Assembly (NCBI GenBank): GCA_902363555.1
Contig: CABJAM010000001.1
Span: 1,116,001 to 1,180,000, forward strand
Length of the DNA stretch: 64,000 bases
Reading direction: 5' to 3'
Source: Lachnospiraceae bacterium
Lineage (GTDB): Bacteria > Bacillota > Clostridia > Lachnospirales > Lachnospiraceae
A model generated the notes under the pieces. It was not told the DNA's origin and searched no databases. It worked only from the letters and a program-made list of their open reading frames with translations. Below, piece by piece: positions 43,575 through 53,505 of the stretch (position 1 is its first letter; the number at the start of each line of letters is the position of its first letter). The position numbers and the translations under genes were made by a program.

Positions 43575-46500
43575 TTGCGCGCATTTTATGAGCCATTAAA
43601 GGAAATGAATGAGTTCGGCAAGATACTGGAGGATGTGGAAAAGGGTCGTCTGCCGGTCCACATCGACGGCTGTATCGATTCACAAAAAAGCCATCTGGCC
43701 AGTGCTCTGGCCCAGAGCTATAACAATAAGATCATCATCACTTACAGTGAGCTCAAGGCCAAGGAAATCTATGAGGATTACCGCTTTTTTGACCGGAATA
43801 CTTATCTATATCCCGCAAAGGATGTTATTTTCTACAATGCAGATATTCATGGGAGCCTTATTGTCAGCCAGCGCTTAAAGGTCATCCGAAAGCTGCTGGA
43901 CGGGGAGCCGGTGACGATCATCACCACACTGGATGCACTGATGGACCGGGTGCTGCCGCTGGAATATATCGCGGGCTTTTTAATTGACGTGGAAGAGGGC
44001 GCGGTGGTAGAGCTGGAGGCCATTAAAAAGCTTCTGGTCTATATGGGCTTTGAGCGTGTGGGCCAGGTGGAAAGCCCGGGGCAGTTTGCCATCCGGGGCG
44101 GCATTATCGATATTTATAATATGTCGGATGAGAGTCCGTACCGTATCGAGCTTTGGGATAATGAGGTGGACAGCATCCGAAGCTTTGATGTGGAGAGCCA
44201 GCGATCTATTGAGCGCACGGAGAAGATGACCATATATCCGGCCTCCGAGTATGTTTTTAAGCCGAAGGTTATTAAGGCTGGTATTGAAGCCATTGAAAAA
44301 GAGCGGGATTCGGTGATTAAAAAGCTGAATAAGGACGGCCTGCAGGAAGCGGCGCAGCATCTAAATCAGGTGGTGGCCGAAGTCCGGGAAAATCTGGAGG
44401 AGTCCTTTGGCCAGACAAATATTGACAGCTTTATCCCGTATTTTTATAAAGACACATGCTCCTTTTTGGAATATTTCCCCAGGAAGGAGACTTTGTTTTT
44501 TCTGGATGAGCCTGTGCGGCTGGAAGAAAAGGGCTGTGCGGTGGAAATGGAATTTCGGGAGGGAATGACCGGCCGTCTGGAAAAGGGATATATCCTGCCG
44601 GGGCAGATGGATGTGGTATTTCCTGCGCGGACGATTTTTGCCATGCTGGAGCAGCAAAATACAATTATGCTCTCCACCATTGCTCAAAAGATACGGGAGC
44701 TGACCGCGGCCGAAAAATACAACCTCACGGTCAAGTCAATCAATCCGTATAACAGTAATTTTGAGATTCTTGTGAAGGAGCTCAAAACATGGAAGACTGG
44801 AAAATACCGGGTCATCCTCGTGTGCCGTTCCGCCACACGGGCCAAACGTCTGGCCGGGGATCTTCAGGAATACGGCCTGACGGCATTTTATACCGAGGAT
44901 GAGGACCGGGTTGTGCAGAGCGGCGAAATTATGATCATCCATGGCAGTCTGCACCGCGGTATGGAATATCCGCTCATAAAGTTTGCCATTGTGGCCGAGA
45001 GCGATATTTTCGGTGAGGAAAAGAAAAAGAGGCGGAAAAAGAAGTCAAGTGAGGGTGAGAAGGTCCGCAGCTTCATGGACCTTAGCATTGGCGATTATGT
45101 CGTCCATGAAAATCACGGCCTGGGCGTTTACCGGGGCATTGAGAAGATCGATGTGGACGGCGTTACGAAGGATTATATAAAGATCGAATATGCCGGTGGC
45201 GGAAATCTTTATATACTGGCGACGCAACTGGATCTGATTCAGAAATATGCCGGGGCGGATGCGCGCAAGCCGAAGCTGAATAAGCTGGGCGGCCAGGAGT
45301 GGAATAAGACAAGATCCCGGGTGCATACGGCGGTGAAGGAGCTGGCCCAGGATCTGATCAAGCTTTACGCGGCCAGGGAGGCCCGGATTGGCTTCCAGTA
45401 CAGCGAGGACACTGTATGGCAGAAGGAGTTTGAGGAAATGTTTCCCTATGAGGAGACTGACGACCAGCTTACGGCCATTGCCGCCACCAAAAAGGATATG
45501 GAGAGCAGTAAGATCATGGACCGGCTGGTCTGCGGCGATGTGGGCTATGGCAAGACGGAAATTGCCATCCGGGCGGCCTTTAAGGCGGTGCAGGACGGCA
45601 AGCAGGTCGTCATTTTAGTGCCTACCACGATTCTGGCTCAGCAGCATTATAATACGTTTGTCCAGCGGATGAAGGATTACCCGGTGACGGTGGACCTGCT
45701 GTGCCGCTTCCGGACGAAGGCGGAGCAGACGAAGACGCTCCATGAGCTGAAACGGGGCATGGTGGATATTCTCATCGGAACACACCGGGTGCTTTCAAAG
45801 GATGTGGAATATAAGGATCTGGGGCTGCTCATCGTGGATGAGGAGCAGCGCTTCGGTGTTGGACACAAAGAAAAGATTAAAAAATTGAAGGAAAATGTGG
45901 ACGTACTTACATTGACGGCCACACCCATCCCGCGGACGCTGCACATGAGCCTGGTGGGCATCCGGGATATGAGCGTGCTGGAGGAGCCGCCCATGGACCG
46001 TATGCCCATCCAGACCTATGTGCTGGAATACAATGAGGAAATGGTCCGGGAAGCCATCCACAGGGAGCTTGGCCGGGGCGGCCAGGTGTACTATGTATTC
46101 AACCGGGTCAATGGTATTGCGGAAATGTCGGTGGAGATTTCAAAGCTTGTGCCCGAGGCCGAGGTGGCCTTTGCCCACGGGCAGATGAGCGAGCGGGAGC
46201 TGGAAAAGATCATGTACCGGTTTATTAACGGGGAGATCGATGTGTTAGTGAGCACGACGATCATTGAGACCGGCCTTGATATCTCTAATGTAAATACGAT
46301 GATCATCCATGACGCTGATAAGCTGGGCCTGTCTCAGCTTTACCAGCTCCGGGGCCGGGTGGGCCGTTCCAACCGGACCGCCTATGCATTTCTTATGTAC
46401 CGCAGGAATACGGTGCTGCGGGAGGTGGCGGAAAAACGTCTGTCGGCCATCCGTGAATTTACCGACCTGGGCTCCGGCTTTAAGATCGCCATGCGGGACT

Positions 46501-47090
46501 TGGAAATCCGCGGGGCAGGAAATCTGCTGGGCGAGCAGCAGAGCGGCCATATGGAAGCCGTGGGCTATGATCTGTATTGCAAAATGCTCCATACAGCGGT
46601 CCGTGAGGAACGGGGCGAGGCTGTGGAGGAAACATTTGAGACGACCATTGATCTGGATATGGATGCTTATATCCCGGCCACTTATATCCGCAATGAGTTC
46701 CAGAAGCTGGAAACCTATAAACGGATTGCAGCTATTGCCAATGAGGAAGAGTATGAGGAAATGGCTGATGAGCTTATGGACCGCTATGGAGAGCTGCCGA
46801 AGCCTGCGCAGAATCTTCTGGCTATCGCTCTGCTCAAGGCGATGGCCCATGAGGCAGGTATCGCTTCCCTGACCCATCAGGGCAATACGACGAAGATTGT
46901 TATGTACCCGAAAGCCGGTGTTATGGGCGAACGTATCCCGGATCTGCTGAAAAAATACGGCAGCGCCATGCGCTTTACAGTGGGCGAGGCGCCCTATTTT
47001 ACGGTGCGCACAAAGACGCGCCCGGGCTTTGATCTGATCAAATGTGAAAAAATTGTGATAAAAGATATAAAATCATTGATAGAAAGCTGA
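43575..47090 (+). CDS. mfd: Transcription-repair coupling factor Mfd
   Basis: DNA translocase that removes stalled RNA polymerase and recruits UvrA, 1171 residues, normal length. UvrB-like N-terminal domains (to about 350) are followed by the RNA-polymerase-interacting domain (SIGDYVVHENHGLGVYRGI, about 505), RecG-like helicase domains with Walker A GDVGYGKTE at about 653 and DEEQ at about 754, TATPIPRTLHMSL, QLRGRVGRSNR and a C-terminal TRCF domain. It starts at TTG 43575, nine bases after GGAGG. A PrsA-like gene follows. Confidence 0.96.
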   Translation: MRAFYEPLKEMNEFGKILEDVEKGRLPVHIDGCIDSQKSHLASALAQSYNNKIIITYSELKAKEIYEDYRFFDRNTYLYPAKDVIFYNADIHGSLIVSQRLKVIRKLLDGEPVTIITTLDALMDRVLPLEYIAGFLIDVEEGAVVELEAIKKLLVYMGFERVGQVESPGQFAIRGGIIDIYNMSDESPYRIELWDNEVDSIRSFDVESQRSIERTEKMTIYPASEYVFKPKVIKAGIEAIEKERDSVIKKLNKDGLQEAAQHLNQVVAEVRENLEESFGQTNIDSFIPYFYKDTCSFLEYFPRKETLFFLDEPVRLEEKGCAVEMEFREGMTGRLEKGYILPGQMDVVFPARTIFAMLEQQNTIMLSTIAQKIRELTAAEKYNLTVKSINPYNSNFEILVKELKTWKTGKYRVILVCRSATRAKRLAGDLQEYGLTAFYTEDEDRVVQSGEIMIIHGSLHRGMEYPLIKFAIVAESDIFGEEKKKRRKKKSSEGEKVRSFMDLSIGDYVVHENHGLGVYRGIEKIDVDGVTKDYIKIEYAGGGNLYILATQLDLIQKYAGADARKPKLNKLGGQEWNKTRSRVHTAVKELAQDLIKLYAAREARIGFQYSEDTVWQKEFEEMFPYEETDDQLTAIAATKKDMESSKIMDRLVCGDVGYGKTEIAIRAAFKAVQDGKQVVILVPTTILAQQHYNTFVQRMKDYPVTVDLLCRFRTKAEQTKTLHELKRGMVDILIGTHRVLSKDVEYKDLGLLIVDEEQRFGVGHKEKIKKLKENVDVLTLTATPIPRTLHMSLVGIRDMSVLEEPPMDRMPIQTYVLEYNEEMVREAIHRELGRGGQVYYVFNRVNGIAEMSVEISKLVPEAEVAFAHGQMSERELEKIMYRFINGEIDVLVSTTIIETGLDISNVNTMIIHDADKLGLSQLYQLRGRVGRSNRTAYAFLMYRRNTVLREVAEKRLSAIREFTDLGSGFKIAMRDLEIRGAGNLLGEQQSGHMEAVGYDLYCKMLHTAVREERGEAVEETFETTIDLDMDAYIPATYIRNEFQKLETYKRIAAIANEEEYEEMADELMDRYGELPKPAQNLLAIALLKAMAHEAGIASLTHQGNTTKIVMYPKAGVMGERIPDLLKKYGSAMRFTVGEAPYFTVRTKTRPGFDLIKCEKIVIKDIKSLIES

Positions 47091-47153
47091 AAATCAGCTA
47101 TAATGACTCTTTGTATGGACAGGTTGGAGCCTGCCCGGAAAGGAAATTAAAGA

Positions 47154-48455
47154 ATGAAGAATTTATTGACGAAGCGTGTGGCAGTCCTTATGCTTGTTGC
47201 CGCTATGCTGGTAACAACTGCGGCTGGCTGCTCAAATAAAGCTTCCGGTGAAACAAAGCAGTCGGAAACTGGCAGCACTGCCGGTACCGAAACTCAGGGC
47301 CAGAGCGATGAAACACAGCCGGCTACGGAAGCAAAGACTGAGAACGACCCGATCGACCCGGATGCCATCGCATTAAAGGTGGGGGATACTGAGATAACGG
47401 CGGCGGAGATGTTCTACTATTATTATGCGGGAAAACTCCAGAATGAAAGCGCCGGACTGACTGACTGGTCTATGGAATACAGTCAGGGCGTCACCATGGG
47501 CGATAAGTTAAAAGAGCAGATAGAAATGATGATGTTACAGATTGCCTATTCTGACACCCTTGTACCGGATCAGGAGATTAATTTGTCGGATGATGATATG
47601 GAAAATGTGGAAAATGGCGTAACGTCTTTTTTTGCAAATATTCCGGAAGAAGATGTCAGCTTTTATGGCTTTAATGAGGAAAATATAAAGGCCGCCTTTG
47701 AGCATAGCATGATGTACAGCAAACGTGTTACAGCCGAAGTCGACAGACTGGTAAGCGAGCTTACGGAAGAAGAGAAAGCTGACTGTGTATATCGTACGGT
47801 ACAGCATATCCTGTTCCTGACAGAGGCTCCGGCCCAGACAAACGAATCCGGTGAAAGTGAAACTGCATCCGAAGCCGATGCAGCCAGCTATAAGGAAGCC
47901 CAGAAGGCAAAGGCTGAGGAAGTGCTTGCAAGAGCACAGGCTGGCGAGGATTTTCAAACTCTGGCGGATGAATTTAACGAGGATAATGGTTTTGAATACT
48001 CCTTTAATAAAAATGGACAGACCATTGACGGAACTTCCTTTGTACAGGAATTTGTAGATGGCGGAAATGCATTAAAAGAAGGTGAGATGGCCATTGTGGA
48101 AACTCAGTATGGCTATCATATCGTTAAGTGTATTTCTGAAAATAGTGCTGAACTCCAGAATGAGGCGGAAGAAAATCTTGCATTGAACAAAATTAATGCA
48201 GCCTATCAGGAATGGATAGAAGCAAATTCTCCTGAATTTTATGATGTTTGGAAGAACTTTGCCGTGCTGAATCCGGTTGTAAATACCGATGAATCTGAAA
48301 CCGGCGACACAGAAGATACAAACGAAAGCGCAACCGGCGAGACCGCTGGTACGGATGAGACTCCGGCAGCTACAGAGTCCGGCAGCAGCGACGATAACGG
48401 TGCTGACGAAACACAAAGCTCTGAAACAAATACAACGGACGAAACACAAAGCTGA
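47154..48455 (+). CDS. PrsA-like foldase lipoprotein (parvulin-type peptidyl-prolyl isomerase)
   Basis: Exported folding factor of 433 residues. A lipoprotein signal ends in the lipobox TAAGC with Cys at residue 26, followed by a Thr/Glu/Ser-rich tether. A SurA/PrsA-like N-terminal helical domain (about 60-210) is followed by the parvulin domain (about 213-325: VQHILFLTE, RAQAGEDFQTLADEFNED, EGEMAIVETQYGYHIVKC). The parvulin domain carries an insert of about 20 acidic residues. The tail (about 375-433) is a low-complexity Thr/Glu/Ser/Asp stretch (ESGSSDDNGADETQSSE). It ends at a strong terminator. Confidence 0.88.
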   Translation: MKNLLTKRVAVLMLVAAMLVTTAAGCSNKASGETKQSETGSTAGTETQGQSDETQPATEAKTENDPIDPDAIALKVGDTEITAAEMFYYYYAGKLQNESAGLTDWSMEYSQGVTMGDKLKEQIEMMMLQIAYSDTLVPDQEINLSDDDMENVENGVTSFFANIPEEDVSFYGFNEENIKAAFEHSMMYSKRVTAEVDRLVSELTEEEKADCVYRTVQHILFLTEAPAQTNESGESETASEADAASYKEAQKAKAEEVLARAQAGEDFQTLADEFNEDNGFEYSFNKNGQTIDGTSFVQEFVDGGNALKEGEMAIVETQYGYHIVKCISENSAELQNEAEENLALNKINAAYQEWIEANSPEFYDVWKNFAVLNPVVNTDESETGDTEDTNESATGETAGTDETPAATESGSSDDNGADETQSSETNTTDETQS

Positions 48456-48481
48456 TATAAGAGACACAATGCTTATATTCA

Positions 48482-48525
48482 TAAAAACGGCACTTCTGCG
48501 TTAAATGCAGAAGTGCCGTTTTTAT
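48482..48525 (+). terminator. Intrinsic terminator of the PrsA-like gene
   Basis: Near-perfect stem AAAAACGGCACTTCTGC / GCAGAAGTGCCGTTTTT with a T-tract. It runs straight into a full copy of the dispersed repeat. Confidence 0.93.
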
Positions 48526-48613
48526 AAGCGGAGCAACGAGCCGTAAGGGGTGCTTGCGCACCTTTGTGGCGACTGCCGCAACCTGTCGGAGCGAAGCGCG
48601 CAGACAGGTGCGC
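48526..48613 (+). repeat. Diverged single copy of the 83-bp structured repeat
   Basis: Matches the 29.8 kb units in layout: GAGCAACGAGCC, hairpin GGTGC-TTGC-GCACC, hairpin GTGGC-GACT-GCCGC, and stem ACCTGTC / GACAGGT. Relative to the 29.8 kb copies, at least two stem positions change on both arms so that pairing is kept. It ends at the stop codon of the convergent isomerase gene. Confidence 0.9.
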
Positions 48614-49498
48614 TTATTTAATATTTTCTGTCAGCCATGCGCAGTCTTCTTCGATACATTTATCGTGTTCATCGTAGAAGCCCTCGCGCTCAACAACCCA
48701 GAATGCCTCAAAGTCCTGTTCATCCAGGGCTTTTTTGATTTCCTTCCAGTCGATGTTTGATTCCTGGGCGCCCATTTTACACTGAACGTTAAAACGTCCG
48801 GCGTCGGCCTCGGCAGCTTTTGTGAAGCCGTCAAGGATCTTCTGGCGTTCTTCGATGGGAAGCTCTTTGACATTACCAAAAGCAGCGGCAGGATTCGGCT
48901 GGTCGCTGTGGCGTGATGGCGGCTGTGGTCCAGGACCGGCTACGCGGCAGTTTTCCTTAACATGGATGGAGAGGATGCGGTTTTTGTATTTACGGATGAA
49001 GTATGGCGGATACATGCCGCCGTTCATAGCCCAGCCGCAGTCCAACTGAGAGTAGCATTTCTCGCTGTTATCCAGGAGGTGCTCCAGTAAGGATTTCCCT
49101 TCATCAAAATAAAATTCCTGGCTGTGGTTGTGATAGCCAACCTTGATCCCGTAAGGCTCTGCCATGGCAGCCATCTCATCAAGGATGTGAGCCACCTCGA
49201 TCGCTTCTTCTTTATTACAGAATGGGGTGCCTGCCCAAATCACTGCCTGACCGCCGAGAGCGGCCATCTTTTTAACGATTTCTTCTGTGGGCTCGGCATG
49301 AACGGATGTCACCTTAAGGCCGGTTTCATCCAGCCATTTTTTAATATCCTCCACATCGTGCTCCAAATCCACCGGCAGAAGCTCCACCGAGTTAAAGCCC
49401 ATGGCGCTGATTGTTTTGAATTTGTCCAGAAGCGACGGGCCAAGGCCAAGGTAGCTGGCAATGCCGCCGAAAGAATATGTACCAATTCCGATTTGCAT
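48614..49498 (-). CDS. Sugar phosphate isomerase/epimerase (AP endonuclease-2-like TIM barrel)
   Basis: TIM-barrel protein of 294 residues related to xylose isomerase and IolE/IolI. It has GIGTYSFGGIASYLG at the start and metal-ligand candidates in HAEPTEE, GYHNHSQEF (His), SQLDCGWAMNGG (Asp) and ILSIHVKENC (His), with a late WVVEREGFYD (Glu). Several members isomerise or epimerise keto-sugars. AGGAGG precedes the ATG. It lies 94 bases downstream of the GH3 glycosidase on the same strand, so it probably helps process the released sugar. Confidence 0.87.
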   Translation of the reverse strand: MQIGIGTYSFGGIASYLGLGPSLLDKFKTISAMGFNSVELLPVDLEHDVEDIKKWLDETGLKVTSVHAEPTEEIVKKMAALGGQAVIWAGTPFCNKEEAIEVAHILDEMAAMAEPYGIKVGYHNHSQEFYFDEGKSLLEHLLDNSEKCYSQLDCGWAMNGGMYPPYFIRKYKNRILSIHVKENCRVAGPGPQPPSRHSDQPNPAAAFGNVKELPIEERQKILDGFTKAAEADAGRFNVQCKMGAQESNIDWKEIKKALDEQDFEAFWVVEREGFYDEHDKCIEEDCAWLTENIK

Positions 49499-49592
49499 AA
49501 TATACCTCCTCGATTATTTATAAAATTACGGTTTTTTTGGAAACCGCCTAATGTTATTATAAGGGCTTGTTAGCCCGGATTCAAGTTCTAAT

Positions 49593-51902
49593 TTACGATG
49601 CGCTTTCAACCGCCTGATTGATTGCGGCCACCAACTGTTCCATCTGCTCAATCTTAGCGTCCGGGCTGAAGGAGAGCAGAGCGCGCAGCGGCATTGCGGT
49701 GACCATGGCCTGCATAGCCTCCGCGGACATGATATCCGAGCCTTCTGATACATCGGAACTGCTCACGCCCATACCGCTCATCATAGGCGCCATGGCCTGC
49801 ATCAGGATTTCCTTGGCTGCGGGATGCGCCATCAGGTCGCCCATCGGTGAATTGACTGTAAATTTTGTTTTTGGGATGGTTGTGGAAATTACCGTAACTT
49901 CCTTCTCAAGGACAATGTCCGCCGCCGACGCGCCAATCTGTATTTTATAGGCGCCGGTGGTTACATGCCAGTCATGCATGGCGGTGTTCCACTGGGCAAA
50001 GCTGCGTTTATTTAATGTGAATGCAACAGTTTTTGTTTCGCCGGGGGCCAGGCTTACTTTCTGGAATCCGCGAAGCTCACGGACCGGGCGCACCTGACCG
50101 ATACTGTCAGCACCTACGTAGAGCTGAACGACTTCTTTGCCGGCGAGCGCTCCGGTATTGGTCACATCGACGGTCACGGTGATTTCCTCCGTATCGTTAA
50201 ATTCGTTTTTATCAATGTGCAGATTGGCGCAGGCAAAGCTGGTGTAGGACAGACCGTAGCCAAATGGGAACAGTACGTCTTTTTTCATAGTTTCATAATA
50301 GCGGTAGCCCACAAGACTGCCCTCGCGGTAAACGACGTCATCCTTTTCCACACCGTAATACGGATAGGCTGGCGTATCCTCCAGACAAAGCGGGAAGGTT
50401 TCGGCCAGACGGCCGCATGGATTGGCTTTACCGTACAGGAGGTCCGCTGTTGCAAGACCTACGGCTTCGCCGCCCAGATACATTTCCAGGACGCCTTTCA
50501 CATCATCGATCCACGGCATGGTCACCGGGGAGCCGTTGTGCAGAACGACCACAGTATTGGGCTGTACCGCTGCAACCGCTGCAATGAGACGGTTTTGGCC
50601 AGACGGCATATCCAGCTTTTTACGGTCAAAGCCCTCGGACTCAAAGGCATCGGGCAGGCCGGCAAAAATTACGGCTTTGTGGGCATTTTTGGCAATGGCA
50701 ACAGCTTCCATGATCCGTTTTTCCTCTGCCAGGCGATCGTCGTCCGTTACTGCATCCGTTTCCACAAAGCCTTCCGCATAGGAAATGCCTGTGCGGCCGC
50801 CAATCTCATCCCACACGGAGGAAATCTTATATGGATTAATATGAGAGCTGCCGCCGCCCTGATATCTGGGCTCTTTGACGTATTTTCCGATAAGGGCAAC
50901 GGATTCGCCGTCCTTTATGGGAAGCACCGCATCCTCATTTTTAAGCAGGACGGCACTTTCAGCTTCGATTTTTCGGGCTATGGCGTGACCATTGTCAAAA
51001 TCGTAGACCGCATTTTCATCGTGATTTTCAACATAGCGGAAAACAATATTTAAAATACGTTCTACAGCCTGATCCACAAGTGCTTCGCTGAGACGGCCAT
51101 TTTCCACGGCTTCTTTGATGCGTCTCACATTATCATTTCCGGGCCCTGGCATTTCCAGATCCAGACCGGCGGCCAGACTGTCCACCGGATCGTCGCAGGC
51201 GCCCCAGTCGGTCATAACGTAGCCGTCAAAGCCCCATTCGTCTCTGAGAATGTCTGTGAGATACGTTTTATTCTCACTGGCATAGGTTCCGTTGATCCGG
51301 TTATAGGAACACATAACTGTCCATGGTCTGGCGGCCTTTATGGCGCCCTCAAAGGATGCCAGGTAGATTTCTCTCAGCGTTTTTTCATCCACCACGGAAT
51401 TGCTGGTCATACGGAAATATTCCTGGTTATTGGCCAGAAAGTGCTTGGGGCTGGTTCCCACATTCTGACTCTGGACACCCTTTATAGTTCCTGTGGCAAT
51501 CGCACTGGAAACCAGTGGGTCCTCCGAGTAATACTCGAAATTCCGTCCGCACAAAGGGGAACGTTTAATGTTCATTGCCGGCCCTAAAACTGTGCTGACA
51601 TTTTCTGCCTGCGCCAGCTTTCCAAGCTCCGTGCCAAGCGTCATCGCCAGCTCGGGATCAAAAGAGGACGCCAGAGCGCATCCTGCTGGAAAACAGATGG
51701 CCGTCTCACTGGAATTTAACCCCAGATGATCTGCACTTTCCACCTGTTTGCGCAGCCCGTGGGGGCCGTCCGTTACCATAACTGATGGGATTCCCAGCCG
51801 GTCGATCCCGCGCAGATGCCAGAAATCCTTTCCGGCACAGAGCGAAGCCTTCTCCTCCAGCGTCATCTGAGCGATCAGATCCCTGATCTTACCTTGTTCC
51901 AT
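49593..51902 (-). CDS. GH3 family glycoside hydrolase (beta-glucosidase-like)
   Basis: Retaining glycosidase of 769 residues with no signal peptide, so it is cytoplasmic and acts on imported glycosides. The N-terminal TIM barrel has TDGPHGLRKQ, GRNFEYYSEDP, SPKHFLANNQ and the nucleophile segment VMTDWGACDDP (Asp near residue 232). The second domain has AVLLKNEDAVLPI and FAGLPDAFESEGFDRKKLD. An Fn3-like third domain (GYGLSYTSFA, then DVTNTGALAGKEVVQLYV) is present. The C-terminal tail of about 120 residues (from VNSPMGDL) extends past Fn3 and is Met/Ala-rich, as in some gut clostridial homologues. ATG 51902 has GGAG ten bases upstream; a GTG at 51911 abuts that site. Confidence 0.92.
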   Translation of the reverse strand: MEQGKIRDLIAQMTLEEKASLCAGKDFWHLRGIDRLGIPSVMVTDGPHGLRKQVESADHLGLNSSETAICFPAGCALASSFDPELAMTLGTELGKLAQAENVSTVLGPAMNIKRSPLCGRNFEYYSEDPLVSSAIATGTIKGVQSQNVGTSPKHFLANNQEYFRMTSNSVVDEKTLREIYLASFEGAIKAARPWTVMCSYNRINGTYASENKTYLTDILRDEWGFDGYVMTDWGACDDPVDSLAAGLDLEMPGPGNDNVRRIKEAVENGRLSEALVDQAVERILNIVFRYVENHDENAVYDFDNGHAIARKIEAESAVLLKNEDAVLPIKDGESVALIGKYVKEPRYQGGGSSHINPYKISSVWDEIGGRTGISYAEGFVETDAVTDDDRLAEEKRIMEAVAIAKNAHKAVIFAGLPDAFESEGFDRKKLDMPSGQNRLIAAVAAVQPNTVVVLHNGSPVTMPWIDDVKGVLEMYLGGEAVGLATADLLYGKANPCGRLAETFPLCLEDTPAYPYYGVEKDDVVYREGSLVGYRYYETMKKDVLFPFGYGLSYTSFACANLHIDKNEFNDTEEITVTVDVTNTGALAGKEVVQLYVGADSIGQVRPVRELRGFQKVSLAPGETKTVAFTLNKRSFAQWNTAMHDWHVTTGAYKIQIGASAADIVLEKEVTVISTTIPKTKFTVNSPMGDLMAHPAAKEILMQAMAPMMSGMGVSSSDVSEGSDIMSAEAMQAMVTAMPLRALLSFSPDAKIEQMEQLVAAINQAVESAS

Positions 51903-52068
51903 TTTTCCCACACTCCAATCTTTTTTATTACCAAATGAAAGCGTATTCGATAATTGGCTGATTATAGTGTAGCAGAAGTGGATGATAATGTTGTATACAT
52001 TTTGTCTGCTTTATGTGCAAAATGTCTGGTTGCTTTTTCAATGCTTTAATTTCTCATGGAGGCTGTGA

Positions 52069-52097
52069 TTGAATTGCCAAACGCAGGCAAATATGAT
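52069..52097 (+). promoter_or_regulatory. Candidate promoter of the AraC-family gene
   Basis: TTGAAT (52069-52074), 17 bases, TATGAT (52092-52097). On the other strand a TATAAT (51961-51966) may serve the divergent GH3 gene. No clear operator repeat was seen in the divergent gap. Confidence 0.55.
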
Positions 52098-52192
52098 AAA
52101 TTATTAGAAAAGACGTGAGCGCCGGACAATGTTGTGCGGCTGCAAATGGACGGATGCGGAGGTCTTGCATCTGTGGCGGAGGGAGGAGTTTC

Positions 52193-53392
52193 GTGGATAA
52201 AATCAGTTATGCTTTTGGACAGATCGAAGCCGTTTTTGACATTGCAGGTTTTCTGGTGGGAACCGACGGCACAGTTCTTAAAGGCAGCCGTAATGCCAAC
52301 GAATATTTATCCCGGCTGCTGACTGATCTACAGCGAAGGTTTAATAATGAAACTAAAGATCAGCACATTCCTGGAATATATAGTGCAGAAAAAAATGTTT
52401 ATTTCTGGTGCTTTGCCTTGGAGGATGGAAATACATGCATTTTCGGACCGGCCGGAGGTGAGTTCCTCACCAGTGTACAGATGGATGCCTTCCGTCATCA
52501 CTATCATCTTGGCGAAAAAAATTTTCTGATCCCCCGCTTTCCCATATTAAAACTGATCCGCCTGATGTGCCTGAGCTGCTATATGATGACCGGTGCAAAG
52601 CTGGATGAAGACGATGTGCGTAAGGCCAATGCCGGAAATATGCAGGTGGTTGAGGCGGATATCGTGGATTATCAGCTCTACCGCTATAATGAGGATAAAA
52701 CACGGCAGTCCTATGAAGCTGAGCGGAAATGGATCAGTTATATAGAGGAGGGAAATGTGGAAGCGCTGAACAAAAATACCATTTCCCAGAAGGAGCTTAT
52801 GCGGATGTATGATGGCATCGGTGTTATGGCGGACAATGATTTTAAACAGATGGAATATATGGTTGTTTCCTCTGTGACCTTGGCTACCCGCGCAGCGATC
52901 CGGGGCGGTGTTCCGCCGTTTATCTGTTATGAAATATCCGACCTTTTCCTCCAAAAGACATCCAAATGCAAAAGTGTGCTGGAGCTTTTGGAAATCGCTG
53001 CTAAGGCGCCGGAGCGGTTTGTAATGCTGGTCCATGAGCATCAGATCCAAAATCGTTATGGTGCCATCATTGAGCAATGCAAGGATTACATAGCCAGAAA
53101 TCTGTATAAAAAGTTTACGATTACGGATATGGCGTCGGTGCTTGCCATGAACCGGACTTACCTGTCGCAGATGTTTTCACAGCAGACCGGGGTGACGCTT
53201 CAGGCGTATATCCGCAGGGAACGACTCAAGGCCGCGGCCAATCTGTTGAAGTATTCTTCGGAAACGGTTGGGCAGATTGCGGAATATATGCAGTTTTCTT
53301 CTCCTGGAAGATTTTGCGGGTACTTTAAAGAGGTGTATCAAATGACGCCGCTGGAGTATCGAAATAAATACAAGGTCATTGATTTTATGTAA
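52193..53392 (+). CDS. AraC-family transcriptional regulator (divergent from GH3)
   Basis: Regulator of 399 residues. The start is GTG 52193, four bases after GGAGGGAGGAG; an upstream in-frame GTG at 52115 lacks such a site. The N-terminal 300 residues are a sensory region of unknown fold (MDKISYAFGQIEAVFDIAGFLVG, PAS/GAF-like in length). The C-terminal AraC domain (about 300-395) has both helix-turn-helices: FTITDMASVLAMNRTYLSQMF, then VGQIAEYMQFSSPGRFCGYFK. It is divergent from the GH3 and isomerase genes and is likely their activator. Confidence 0.9.
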   Translation: MDKISYAFGQIEAVFDIAGFLVGTDGTVLKGSRNANEYLSRLLTDLQRRFNNETKDQHIPGIYSAEKNVYFWCFALEDGNTCIFGPAGGEFLTSVQMDAFRHHYHLGEKNFLIPRFPILKLIRLMCLSCYMMTGAKLDEDDVRKANAGNMQVVEADIVDYQLYRYNEDKTRQSYEAERKWISYIEEGNVEALNKNTISQKELMRMYDGIGVMADNDFKQMEYMVVSSVTLATRAAIRGGVPPFICYEISDLFLQKTSKCKSVLELLEIAAKAPERFVMLVHEHQIQNRYGAIIEQCKDYIARNLYKKFTITDMASVLAMNRTYLSQMFSQQTGVTLQAYIRRERLKAAANLLKYSSETVGQIAEYMQFSSPGRFCGYFKEVYQMTPLEYRNKYKVIDFM

Positions 53393-53442
53393 GACGTAAA
53401 TGTTTTTTCGTAAATGAAAAAAATTTATAAATAGTGCAAGGA

Positions 53443-53474
53443 TTGATGCTCTTGGTTCGTATTCTATATAGAAT
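53443..53474 (+). promoter_or_regulatory. Candidate promoter and palindrome before the His-repeat gene
   Basis: TTGATG (53443-53448), 16 bases, TATATA (53465-53470). The -10 box lies inside the perfect palindrome ATTCTATATAGAAT (53461-53474), a likely operator. An ECF-type promoter could also lie here but was not identified. Confidence 0.5.
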
Positions 53475-53505
53475 ATTAAAAAAACAACCCAGGAGGTAAA
53501 TAAGT

